A DNA stretch of 21,375 nucleotides from a virus. A program made the translations under genes and the position numbers. The notes below the pieces were generated by a model. It saw only the letters and a list, made by a program, of their open reading frames with translations. It searched no databases and had not been told where the DNA came from. Location: positions 1-21,375 of the IMG/VR virus record IMGVR_UViG_3300029907_000045. One strand, given 5' to 3'. Shown in pieces: positions 8,767 through 16,196 of the stretch (the first letter of the stretch is position 1; each line of letters starts with the position of its first letter).

Positions 8767-11612
8767 GGATCATCCTCGGTTATTAGAGTTGGGAACACAC
8801 CAAGAATAGTTGCGGGATAGGGATTAGCTTGTTCAATACAATACTGCCCCGGAACCGTGTAGGTTGGGTCCATATAAATACGTGCATCCCCGGTGTACAA
8901 TCCATTTACAACTTGCGACTGCTGCCCAGTGAGCATTGAGTTAACATTACCTTGCACAAGATCTTTCATGTTGGTTAGATGATTGAAGTCATTACCAACC
9001 TTGAGCCCGAGGGTATTTGCCACCCTGACCACCACAGGGTCGATCTTCTTGAGCTTGCCCTGGATCTGGGTGCGGCTGGTGTCGATCGCTAGAGTTTGGA
9101 GTTTGCAAGTGTAGCCCAGACCGATCGTAACCACGGTATAGCCAGTTGCACCAACAGGTATCGGCGCAGGTAAGGTAAACTGCCCTCCAATAGGCATGAC
9201 GAACGGCGTGATGATTGTGATGTTGCCGAGATTATCGGTAGCCAGCCCAGTGACTGTGCAAGCATTGAGTTGTTCAGCGCCTTGAAAGCTTAAGGTTGCG
9301 GCGCCGTTGTATTGCAACCCAGCATCCACGCACCAAGCTCCAGCCAGTCCGTCGACCAAGGCGCGGTCGTCGTTGCGTTCGATATATTGAACTGTGTAGC
9401 CATTAACCACACGCTGTATACAGGTATATACAGCATCAACATTACCAGCATCCGAGGTGGCCTCGGTTACGGTGCAGACTGACTGGTATGTACCTTGCGT
9501 AACCTGGTGCGACCAGCCAACAAACTCTTGCTCTTTCAAGAACGTTAAGGTTAGCATCAACCCATCACTACGCGTGGCCCAAGCCACATAGAATGGCGAC
9601 TCGGCCCACGCCCAGCCAGTGATGGTGTAGCCGAAGAATAGGTGAGAGGCTGTGACTGAGATGTCGGTACCGGTGAAGACATTGAAGTAGATATTGTAGG
9701 TCAAGTCCCGAACCGCCGAGCCCTTGGACTGCACAAACAGTACATCATAGTTGGCTACAATAGGCGGCACATCGCTAGTGCCAACATTGGACTGTACATT
9801 GGCGACGATGGCAGTGGGCGACACAGCAGATCCCGATGAGCCGCCATTGATAAGCCAAGTGGATTTATCGGTCAGCACTAGCATACCAGCTGTGGAGGAC
9901 ACAATAGACTTAATTGTGTTCAACACCCCAGATACCAACGTCTCGGTAATGGCATTGCTAGCAACAACCGGATCGGTGACGTTGAAGTTGAAGTACGATC
10001 CGGGCTGAGACATGTAGAATGTTTGGGGAGCACCAAGAGGTGCAGCCAATACAAGTCGCTGCTGAAAAAAGCTCGGAACTGTAGGGTTGCCATTAGAGGT
10101 CGCTGTGAGCGTGGCAGTCGCTGCGGCTGCACCGGCGGAAAACACCGGAGTTGGCGCTGAACTATACCCAGCGCCTTGAGTTAGCACGATACCCTGTGTC
10201 ACACCCCAAGTAACGGTAGCCGTGGCTCCCGTGCCAGCCCCAGATGTTGAGATTTGAACTATTGGATTACTAGGCGTTGAGCCGGAGGTAATAGATCCGG
10301 CATTAGCAATAGCCCATGAAGTGATTGTGCCGCCGCTAATAGTAAGCACAGTTAGCACTAAACCATTGCCAAAGTTAACCGTATCACCAATAACAAATCC
10401 GGTACCAGCACCAGTTATGGTCGGCACTGAGATTGCACCAAGACTGGCTATAGCTGTCGCGCCTATGCTAGGGGAGCCACCGGAAAACGAAATGAGTGGA
10501 ACAGTGGTATAAGTGCCTGTAGCAGTGATGGTTAGATAACCGAGTCCGCTACCGACAAATGGGTTCTGTGCGACTGGCGGTGACTGCGAGAAGTCTGCAC
10601 CAATATTGGAGTCGATAAACTGTGTACCTTTGCAAGTACCAATGAATCCATAGCTAACACCACTCGGCACAACACCAAAGTAGCTAACTGACGATTCATA
10701 GACGTTATATGCTACCGCAGTTGTTACAGCACTCCACGAGATGCTGTTTGATCCAGCCACTGTGCGGATGTCTTGTTTGCCTGTCATAGATGCAGGTGTG
10801 GATAGACTAGATTCTTGACCATTAGAATCGATCGAAGTTACAGCGTAGGAATAATTCACCGAGCCGGAGGCCAATGTAGTCGATACACTAGGCGCAGCCG
10901 GTGCAGTTGCAGTAGAGCCAAAGACGATAGTGGTGATAGTCCAGTTTGTTGTGGTAACAACGGTTAACAACCTGGGGGCATAGTTGGGATGACACAGAAC
11001 CATTTCATTGGTTGACTGTGCGAATTTAATCATTGCCAGATCAGCTGCGGCGTATGGAGAGGCGATGGTGTAGATACGCTGGGAGGTACCGCCAGAGGTA
11101 TAGGCAGTGTATGTTAGAGAATTGATGTTGTTACCATTTAAATCGCCAAGAGTAATGTTGTTACCAGCAACAGATTGTATATTAAAATATCGACCATTAA
11201 GCTGTGTCATACCCGCAATACCGGATACGTAAATCCAGTCGTTGGCTGAATAGGCGTGGCCGGGGATGGTTAGAACACACGGATTGGCCTGGGAGGCAGC
11301 GGTGATGTTAATCGCGGTCTCGACGATCGGCGAGCCTTGGTAGTAGAATCGGATGTAATGGTCCCCAAACTCGAGGACGTAACCGACTGAGAAGCTAGCC
11401 TGGAAGGGAATCAATCGAACCGCGGTGGCGGATTTGTAAGCTTGAAGTATGTATCTAGTGCCTGGGCGAGTGCTAGCACCACCCCGGTAGTCGATGTAGA
11501 AATTCTCCAACAACGCCGCGCCAGAGTGATATTTCTGGAGATCTACACGTGCGTATAGGTTTGGGCTCCATTCACCGCTATTGAAGGATGCCTGTGCTAC
11601 GATCTCACCCAT
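8763..11612 (-). CDS. tail tubular (nozzle) protein B, gp12-like
   Basis: This 949-aa protein begins with the pattern FNSGEWSPNLYARVDLQKY, then LENF and RGGASTRPGTRYI, the hallmark N-terminus of the podovirus gp12-like nozzle family (usual T7 length about 790 aa). The extra length comes from inserted modules: residues about 101-181 resemble the short beta module often found in these proteins (QANPCVLTIPGHAYSANDW, then GMTQLNGRYF); 236-345 looks fibronectin type III-like (NYSYAVTSIDSNGQESSLS); 355-507 holds Gly-rich repeats with GAGTGFVIGD and GAGYSSAP. The family forms the distal tail nozzle that closes and later opens the DNA channel. The ATG at 11612 has AGGA about 8 bases upstream; that sequence overlaps the TAG of the previous gene. 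The TGA overlaps the next ATG. Confidence 0.9.
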   Translation of the reverse strand: MGEIVAQASFNSGEWSPNLYARVDLQKYHSGAALLENFYIDYRGGASTRPGTRYILQAYKSATAVRLIPFQASFSVGYVLEFGDHYIRFYYQGSPIVETAINITAASQANPCVLTIPGHAYSANDWIYVSGIAGMTQLNGRYFNIQSVAGNNITLGDLNGNNINSLTYTAYTSGGTSQRIYTIASPYAAADLAMIKFAQSTNEMVLCHPNYAPRLLTVVTTTNWTITTIVFGSTATAPAAPSVSTTLASGSVNYSYAVTSIDSNGQESSLSTPASMTGKQDIRTVAGSNSISWSAVTTAVAYNVYESSVSYFGVVPSGVSYGFIGTCKGTQFIDSNIGADFSQSPPVAQNPFVGSGLGYLTITATGTYTTVPLISFSGGSPSIGATAIASLGAISVPTITGAGTGFVIGDTVNFGNGLVLTVLTISGGTITSWAIANAGSITSGSTPSNPIVQISTSGAGTGATATVTWGVTQGIVLTQGAGYSSAPTPVFSAGAAAATATLTATSNGNPTVPSFFQQRLVLAAPLGAPQTFYMSQPGSYFNFNVTDPVVASNAITETLVSGVLNTIKSIVSSTAGMLVLTDKSTWLINGGSSGSAVSPTAIVANVQSNVGTSDVPPIVANYDVLFVQSKGSAVRDLTYNIYFNVFTGTDISVTASHLFFGYTITGWAWAESPFYVAWATRSDGLMLTLTFLKEQEFVGWSHQVTQGTYQSVCTVTEATSDAGNVDAVYTCIQRVVNGYTVQYIERNDDRALVDGLAGAWCVDAGLQYNGAATLSFQGAEQLNACTVTGLATDNLGNITIITPFVMPIGGQFTLPAPIPVGATGYTVVTIGLGYTCKLQTLAIDTSRTQIQGKLKKIDPVVVRVANTLGLKVGNDFNHLTNMKDLVQGNVNSMLTGQQSQVVNGLYTGDARIYMDPTYTVPGQYCIEQANPYPATILGVFPTLITEDDP
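10092..10550 (-). repeat. Gly-rich repeat modules in gp12-like protein
   Basis: Residues about 355-507 hold degenerate repeats of the type G-x-G-[YF]-x-x-x-[GP]-x-[VF]-x-F-x-x-G followed by an A/T-rich strand: ATGTYTTVPLISFSGG, GAGTGFVIGDTVNFGNG and GAGYSSAPTPVFSAG, with GATATVT or GATAIASL strands between. They are unlike the conserved gp12 core and share their pattern with the insert in the gp11-like protein. Confidence 0.65.
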
Positions 11613-11621
11613 GGACAGTTC

Positions 11622-11624
11622 CTA
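11622..11624 (-). other. TAG stop in frame with the next gene, overlapping its ribosome-binding site
   Basis: The TAG that ends the gp11-like gene is followed in frame by GAA CTG TCC ATG, where the ATG at 11612 starts the gp12-like gene. The last G of TAG forms part of the AGGA Shine-Dalgarno sequence of that start. Reading through this codon would fuse the two tail proteins, so it is good evidence that TAG is normally a stop in this genome. Confidence 0.85.
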
Positions 11625-12722
11625 ACCGAATGTGGGCCACATGCCACCCCAGTCAAACCCAGTGAATGGCCCGCTATAGGGTTCAGCAAAGTCAACCCCG
11701 CGGATTCGTATCCAGTCAGGGGTGATGTCATTAATAGTAAGCCCTTCATTGCCATCAGCTTGGCGTGCTAGCATAATAGTTTGATTAGCTTCCTGCACAG
11801 CGAAGTTAGCGAGCTTCTTATCGCCGGTTAGAGGTATGGTAATGGTTGCCCCAACCAACTTCACGTATGCATCTTGGAATAGATCATCCATTACATTGGG
11901 ATCAACAACATCTTGGCAATACACCAGCGTAGCGTATTCTTGATTGGTTAATATCACTCGCTGCGGGGCCTGAGTGCCGTAAGTTAGATTGAAGGTTGCT
12001 CCGACTCCCGACCCAGAGGTTGATCCTTGCGGCACCGGATTGCTCTGCTGTGCAAAGTACGATCCGCCAATAACCTCCTGCGATCCAGCGGTGTCCCCAG
12101 TATACACCGTATTTACAACGGTGGCAGAGGTAATAACTCCCCCGGCCACCATTGCTACGAGCAACTGAACCGGGGCGCCGATGGGAGGACTGGTCGTTGG
12201 TCCAGCTGGGAGGGTGATGAGATCGCCGACTCCATAACCAGTTCCTCCATTGACAACAGCGGCGGCCGTTACTGGGTAGAAGGTGTCGGTTTGAACTTTG
12301 TATTTGACTGGGGGACCTTGCCAGAAGCTGGACGCTCCCCCAGTAACCGCGGTGGTGATCGGCACACCACCAGCGAATCCGGTTTGGGTTGCTGGGATCA
12401 TCCAACAAGGGCGAACACAGTCGACGGGGTATTGGTATTCATAGGCCCACGGTGGGACGGGCTGTCCGGGCTGCCACAGGGTCGTGGGCGCGGAGGTATT
12501 CTCAGGGGTCCCCGGCGATGAGGTGATGTAGACTAGATTCGCTGCTTTGACTGAACAATTCCACGGTGCCATTCGCAGCAAGCGCCGGCGAATGTTGGTC
12601 ATGCAGAGGTTTAGTTGCAAAGCCTCGTTTGTTAGATTTCCAGCAAGTTCAGCGTCAGTTACGGACGTGCGTGTGCCGGGGACCTGTAGTGCGCGATTCG
12701 CAATGTCCGTGAGGGTGGTCAT
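11622..12722 (-). CDS. tail tubular (adaptor) protein A, gp11-like
   Basis: This 366-aa protein has the gp11-like adaptor signature: the N-terminal helix TDIANRALQVPG, a helical pair with NEALQLNLCMTNIRRRLLRMAPWNCS (residues about 32-57, the usual R-x-x-LL-x-x-x-PWN), then the YEYQYPVDC patch near 94-102, and a C-terminal helix with KKLANFAVQEANQTIMLARQADGNEG. Such proteins form the ring that joins the portal to the tail nozzle. T7 gp11 is about 196 aa; the surplus is an inserted Gly/Thr-rich beta module at about 153-250 with NGGTGYGVGD, matching modules in the next gene. It ends in TAG in the same frame as the following gene, three codons before that gene's ATG. The Shine-Dalgarno sequence is weak (AGGGA, 12 bases upstream). 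Confidence 0.87.
   Translation of the reverse strand: MTTLTDIANRALQVPGTRTSVTDAELAGNLTNEALQLNLCMTNIRRRLLRMAPWNCSVKAANLVYITSSPGTPENTSAPTTLWQPGQPVPPWAYEYQYPVDCVRPCWMIPATQTGFAGGVPITTAVTGGASSFWQGPPVKYKVQTDTFYPVTAAAVVNGGTGYGVGDLITLPAGPTTSPPIGAPVQLLVAMVAGGVITSATVVNTVYTGDTAGSQEVIGGSYFAQQSNPVPQGSTSGSGVGATFNLTYGTQAPQRVILTNQEYATLVYCQDVVDPNVMDDLFQDAYVKLVGATITIPLTGDKKLANFAVQEANQTIMLARQADGNEGLTINDITPDWIRIRGVDFAEPYSGPFTGFDWGGMWPTFG
11973..12266 (-). repeat. inserted Gly/Thr-rich beta module in gp11-like protein
   Basis: Residues about 153-250 of the gp11-like protein interrupt the normal adaptor fold. NGGTGYGVGDLITLPAG is followed by QLLVAMVAGGVITSATVV, a strand-turn-strand pattern also found in the gp12-like protein (GAGTGFVIGDTVNFGNG then LTVLTISGGTITSWAI). 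Confidence 0.65.
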
Positions 12723-12725
12723 AGC

Positions 12726-12911
12726 TTAGTGCTTTCCCTGAGTTCCACAACAACCGTGGTTGGTACCGCTAGCGCCAACGTCGGTTTTGTTCTTGGGACC
12801 CACTGGCGGCGAATATGGAAGTTCCTTAACTTCCTTAACACCGCCAGAGGTAGCTCGCTTGTCGCCGGGTTTGGACTCGGGGCCATATTCAGAAAGAATA
12901 TCTTTCGCCAT
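12726..12911 (-). CDS. 61-aa small phage protein ending in G(S/T)QGKH
   Basis: This short polar protein is rich in Gly, Pro and Lys, with LSEYGPESKPGDKRATSGG, LPYSPPVGP and a Cys-containing C-terminus, NHGCCGTQGKH. There is no signal peptide, membrane segment or fold I recognise. The ATG at 12911 overlaps the upstream TAA as TAATG and has a TAGGAGA Shine-Dalgarno sequence. Its C-terminus matches that of the 68-aa protein two genes upstream. Small proteins of this look occur in other proteobacterial podovirus structural clusters without an assigned function. It lies directly before the gp11-like gene. Confidence 0.8.
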   Translation of the reverse strand: MAKDILSEYGPESKPGDKRATSGGVKEVKELPYSPPVGPKNKTDVGASGTNHGCCGTQGKH

Positions 12912-13507
12912 TAGATTCTCCTACCGGTGGGAGTGCTGTTAGGAGTGGTGCTGGGCGAGACGGGAGTGCCTATAAGTGGGGACTCAGTCTGAGGAGCATA
13001 CGGAGCCGGGACTGGGTTGTTGTTGAACGTCGAGTTCGCATTACGTTCCTCAAGCCACTTCGATGAGCCTTCCGGCGGGGCGAATGGTTCAATAGCGGGA
13101 CTGGCGGGAATGGCCCGAGGACCAGTGCCGGGATTAACATTCTGCTCTGCCAACACCCGAGCCTCAGCGTCAGTCTTGGGCTGGTCAGCAGCAAACTTAT
13201 CCGCTTCGGAGATGGTCGCAGCGTCACGTTCGGCTTGCTGCTTGTCGAACTCAACTTGGTCGACACGTTCATGCGCACCAACTGCACGCTGCGTTACGGT
13301 CTGACCCTGCACGATAGCTGCCTGCTCAGCAGCGATCTTGTCTTGATAAGCCTTACGATCAGCATACAATCGCTTAACTTCTTCATCAGAGTCGATCTGC
13401 ATCTTGTTGATCTGTTCATCAACAAGAGTCTTCATGCCAGACAGCCGAGGATGGCCCTGGAGTTTTTCGGAAAGTGTAAGCAAAGTGAGTAGTGCGTTGA
13501 TATCCAT
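12911..13507 (-). CDS. 198-aa coiled-coil protein with Pro-rich tail, unknown function
   Basis: The N-terminal two thirds (residues about 10-118) are highly charged predicted helix and coiled coil (EQINKMQIDSDEEVKRLYAD, KAYQDKIAAEQAAI, EFDKQQAERDAATISEAD). From about residue 122 the chain becomes Pro/Ser/Thr/Asn-rich and probably disordered, ending TPNSTPTGRRI. No family is recognised. A very good Shine-Dalgarno sequence (AGGAGA) precedes ATG 13507 and overlaps the TAG of the previous gene; the TAA overlaps the next ATG. By position between the fibre-like and tail genes, a virion or assembly role is possible. Confidence 0.82.
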   Translation of the reverse strand: MDINALLTLLTLSEKLQGHPRLSGMKTLVDEQINKMQIDSDEEVKRLYADRKAYQDKIAAEQAAIVQGQTVTQRAVGAHERVDQVEFDKQQAERDAATISEADKFAADQPKTDAEARVLAEQNVNPGTGPRAIPASPAIEPFAPPEGSSKWLEERNANSTFNNNPVPAPYAPQTESPLIGTPVSPSTTPNSTPTGRRI

Positions 13508-13517
13508 TGTAATTCTC

Positions 13518-13724
13518 CTAGTGTTTTCCTTGACTGCCTCGGGGGTGGTTCTGGCGATTGGCTACCGGGGCTTCATAGCCACGGCCATCGTAGAGTTTGA
13601 CAGATTTGGTTCGTACCTGATGCGCACCAAGGTCGGACACAGCGGCTAGGCTGACCGATTTGGACTTTGGCGCAACAGCCTTGGCCCCATCGACAATGTG
13701 TTGATTCGCGGTTCCCTGTTTCAT
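13518..13724 (-). CDS. 68-aa small basic protein ending in G(S/T)QGKH
   Basis: A 68-aa basic, polar protein of no family I recognise. It contains KAVAPKSKSVSLAAVSDLGA and RTKSVKLYDGRGYEAP, and ends NHPRGSQGKH, closely matching the end of the 61-aa protein at 12726-12911. ATG 13724 has GGAGA six bases upstream and starts just after the preceding TGA. It ends with TAG; the bases after that stop form the Shine-Dalgarno sequence of the next gene. The shared tail suggests that the two small proteins are distant paralogues or bind the same partner. Confidence 0.75.
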   Translation of the reverse strand: MKQGTANQHIVDGAKAVAPKSKSVSLAAVSDLGAHQVRTKSVKLYDGRGYEAPVANRQNHPRGSQGKH

Positions 13725-13725
13725 T

Positions 13726-14088
13726 TCATTCTCCGGTCTTGGGCAACTGCCGATTCAATGGCCAGCGATTGCCTGAGCGCTGGGTCATTTCTTGACGAAC
13801 TCGTTCGAATGCGCCGGTGTCGGTGTTGAGATCCTCCAACAAATGGCGAAGGCGGTCATCGCATCGCTCAGCTTCTGCTTTGACATGGGGTGGAGCTTCG
13901 TGGCCGCCTTCGCGGTAGAAGTTAAGCATGTCATGGATGTCGTGCATGTACATAGCAAATCGGCGAATCTTTTCGGGAACCTCAGACTCAGCATCGGCCT
14001 CGGCATTGTTGGATTGGATCAAGGACGATCGGATTTGGGCGATGTCCCTAGCGATGTTTTTGAGTATCTGAAGCTCCTCATCGGTCAC
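13726..14088 (-). CDS. 120-aa acidic helical protein, unknown function
   Basis: Predicted almost wholly helical: TDEELQILKNIARDIAQIRS at the N-terminus, then RRFAMYMHDIHDMLNFYREGG, an Ala/Glu-rich stretch and CDDRLRHLLEDLNTD. It may form a coiled coil or a helical bundle; no known family is recognised. The start is GTG at 14088, two bases after the upstream TAA, with AAGGT as a moderate Shine-Dalgarno sequence. It ends in TGA, followed at once by the ATG of the next small gene. It is one of a set of small genes between the fibre-like protein and the tail genes. Confidence 0.75.
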   Translation of the reverse strand: MTDEELQILKNIARDIAQIRSSLIQSNNAEADAESEVPEKIRRFAMYMHDIHDMLNFYREGGHEAPPHVKAEAERCDDRLRHLLEDLNTDTGAFERVRQEMTQRSGNRWPLNRQLPKTGE

Positions 14089-14090
14089 GG

Positions 14091-14243
14091 TTATTTACCT
14101 TTCTTCTTGAGTTTGATCATGCCTTTGCCTTTGTCGGCTATGTTGAATTCCTTACCGACCTTTTCGGACACACCACCGAAGCCGCCTTTGGTGTGGGCGG
14201 CCGCGGCCATGAGGCGGGCTTGGGATGGGGATTTACTTGGCAT
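14091..14243 (-). CDS. 50-aa Lys-rich small phage protein (MPSKS type)
   Basis: The chosen start is ATG 14243, giving MPSKSPSQARLMAAAAH followed by KVGKEFNIADKGKG and a Lys-rich end. This MPSKSxxQxxLM...AAAH...KV-K-F-ADKG pattern recurs in small proteins of many proteobacterial phages, function unknown; the match favours this start over an upstream in-frame ATG at 14273. The gene overlaps the end of the preceding gene by 11 bases in another frame. It is strongly basic at the C-terminus (KLKKKGK), so nucleic-acid contact is possible but not shown. Confidence 0.8.
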   Translation of the reverse strand: MPSKSPSQARLMAAAAHTKGGFGGVSEKVGKEFNIADKGKGMIKLKKKGK

Positions 14244-14457
14244 CAGGTTTGTCCTTTGGTTTAATGGCATCAAGTTGTTTTTGCAAATCAGCGTTAATCA
14301 GCTCCTTCTTAGCGACCTCCGCCGAGAGTCCCACGACACGGCCGTTCGCCTCGCTGAGCAACTGTGCGTAGGTTACGGCAATGGGGTCAGTCGCCATTTG
14401 CTGTGCAAATGCAGGGCTGGCAACCAACGCAGTCAGAATCACAATTCGCTTCATCAT
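14233..14457 (-). CDS. 74-aa secreted or periplasmic coiled-coil protein
   Basis: The N-terminus is a textbook Sec signal peptide: MMKR, hydrophobic IVILTALVASPAFA, predicted cleavage after Ala18 before QQ. The mature part (about 56 aa) is a helix with coiled-coil character (YAQLLSEANGRVVGLSAEVA, KKELINADLQKQLDA) and a charged tail KPKDKPDAK. There is no lipobox Cys, so it is not a typical outer-membrane spanin. The ATG overlaps the upstream TGA (ATGATGA) and a GGAGAGG Shine-Dalgarno sequence lies upstream. Function is unknown; it directly follows the secreted fibre-like protein and may act with it. Confidence 0.8.
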   Translation of the reverse strand: MMKRIVILTALVASPAFAQQMATDPIAVTYAQLLSEANGRVVGLSAEVAKKELINADLQKQLDAIKPKDKPDAK

Positions 14458-16196
14458 ACGGCCCTCTCCATATTGACGAGATTATCGCTGGCTGGGATAT
14501 CAAGCATCCCATAGAGCCAACTCGTTCCGTTGCAAAACACGGGGGCGATCACCGCTCCCGTCGTCGAAACCGTTCCGAGGAACGTCGGCGTCGTCTGTCC
14601 ATTAGTGATGTAGGCCCGCGCACCTCTCGTTCCCGCTGCACACGAAGGCAGGGATGCAATGGCATAACCGGCCGTCGCAACCACGCCTCCAAAGTAACCA
14701 GACCCCGCGACACCGAGGCCGCCATTATCAATGATGCCGCCCGTCGTCGTGCTGATTGAAGCCACCGTTGACCCGAATGTGGCCGCACCATTAGAGCGGA
14801 GGATTAGTAACCAATCGCCAATAAATGACCCAGCGTCGCTGAAGGCATTTAGCTGATAATCAGAACCCGCGTTGCCACCGCTTTCCGCAGTGCCGTTACC
14901 AAGTAAAAAGTCCCATCTATTGTTGCCAGCCATAGTTGAGACGAATGCAGCAGATTGCGTCGATGCTGCCATATTAAGATTGATTTCCGGCGAGGTACTG
15001 GTAACATTGATCATACCATTAAGCGTCAATGTACCAGCGCCAGTCAGCGTGACGTGCGGGAAGTTGAGAATGTCGCCTGTCACAGTGACGTTTGCCAAGT
15101 TCAACACATTGGCTATCGTCGCCGTGCTTTCCGAGTATACTATGTCAGCAGACGGATCGAGGGCATGAAACAAAGTCCCGCCTTCGGTAGTCAAAGAGAT
15201 AAGATGTTTCCAGCACCCGGTGCTCGCGCCACCACACTGAACTGAGATTGCCGTGTCGAGCGTTCCTGCTTGATAGATGCCGTAATCGTCAATATTCAAC
15301 CCATAACGGCGCGGAACAGCGCTTGTTGTTGCGTTGTTCTGGGACATTCCAATCTCAAAACCGATCATATCTGGGGCTGATCCGGCCGCTCCGACTGTGA
15401 CGGCAGCCGTAGTGCCGTATAGTCGGCTTAATCCGGTATACTCTTGATCAACACCAGAAGAGATTGCGTCAAGGTCGCTCGTCGTCGTCGTCGCGGCGCT
15501 AGTGACGATGCCGACCGATAGTGTGAAGGCTTCCGTACCAGAATACCCTGCTCCAATTGTCAGCGTCTTTTGCTCCATCGCGAGGATTGGGGTTATCCCC
15601 GTCACGGCCGCACCGAACGTGGCAAATGTTTGATTCAGATAAACAGGAGTTGCATAAGACCCTGCGGTTGGGCCAGTTTGTGAGATTGCGAGACCTTGCG
15701 TAGTTGAATTAGTTGGCGGCCCAATCATCAATTCCGCAGTAGGTGACGTAGCCCCCGGTCCAATGCCTACATTGCCGGCAATGGGATTGAGAAGAAGGTT
15801 TCCGGCGCTCACCCCGCCGCCCGTATAAGCTTGAATTTCTGCGTAGGTATTGCCAGTCGACGCTCCCATAAGAATGTTGAGAAAACTACCGACACTCCCA
15901 GGTACAAAATCGGTCGTTATTGGACGCAGCAAATTACTAGACTCAATAACACCTGTTTGAGTAAATCCAGGGCCTCCATTATAAAGCAGCGTCGCCGGAG
16001 CACCGGGGAACGTCATGGCGTTGCCGCCAATATTCAGCGGATTTGGGAGGCTATTAATGGTATTTTGATTTACAAACGCCGTGCTGGCGCAGGCGTTGGA
16101 GTTGTCGCCAACCGGACGGGTGGGGCAGGTCTGTGCGGCGGCCGGTGTGGCGAGGAGCAATGCACCAAGGATGAAGAGTTTCTTGAGATCACACAT
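14454..16196 (-). CDS. tail-fibre-like protein with N-terminal signal peptide
   Basis: A 580-aa Gly/Ser/Thr/Ala-rich, beta-rich protein. Residues 1-21 form a Sec signal peptide (LKKLFILGALLLATPAAA, cleavage predicted before QTCP). The mature start, CPTRPVGDNSNACASTAFV, resembles the 'GDNSxxxATTxFV' motif found in phage tail fibres. Later, GNVGIGPGATSPTAELMIG is like the 'VGIGTxSPxAxLxV' repeat of fibre shafts, and the C-terminus (LPSCAAGTRGARAYITNG, then PVFCNGTSWLYG) resembles the end domain of many fibre-like proteins. The mature chain has six Cys (24, 36, a CGGASTGC pair, and two near the C-terminus), which would suit disulfides in the periplasm. The start overlaps the previous gene by 8 bases with no strong Shine-Dalgarno sequence. 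Host attachment is likely by type; export is unexpected for a virion part. Confidence 0.8.
   Translation of the reverse strand: MCDLKKLFILGALLLATPAAAQTCPTRPVGDNSNACASTAFVNQNTINSLPNPLNIGGNAMTFPGAPATLLYNGGPGFTQTGVIESSNLLRPITTDFVPGSVGSFLNILMGASTGNTYAEIQAYTGGGVSAGNLLLNPIAGNVGIGPGATSPTAELMIGPPTNSTTQGLAISQTGPTAGSYATPVYLNQTFATFGAAVTGITPILAMEQKTLTIGAGYSGTEAFTLSVGIVTSAATTTTSDLDAISSGVDQEYTGLSRLYGTTAAVTVGAAGSAPDMIGFEIGMSQNNATTSAVPRRYGLNIDDYGIYQAGTLDTAISVQCGGASTGCWKHLISLTTEGGTLFHALDPSADIVYSESTATIANVLNLANVTVTGDILNFPHVTLTGAGTLTLNGMINVTSTSPEINLNMAASTQSAAFVSTMAGNNRWDFLLGNGTAESGGNAGSDYQLNAFSDAGSFIGDWLLILRSNGAATFGSTVASISTTTGGIIDNGGLGVAGSGYFGGVVATAGYAIASLPSCAAGTRGARAYITNGQTTPTFLGTVSTTGAVIAPVFCNGTSWLYGMLDIPASDNLVNMERAV

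Noticed and set aside
13792-14514. 240-codon plus-strand ORF
   Set aside because: It lies opposite several coupled minus-strand genes with good Shine-Dalgarno sequences and known small-protein patterns; its own translation has no recognisable features.
14454-16196. Diversity-generating retroelement target (as in BPP-1 Mtd)
   Set aside because: BPP-1-like neighbours made this worth checking, but no reverse transcriptase, template repeat or C-type-lectin-like variable C-terminus is visible in the window.
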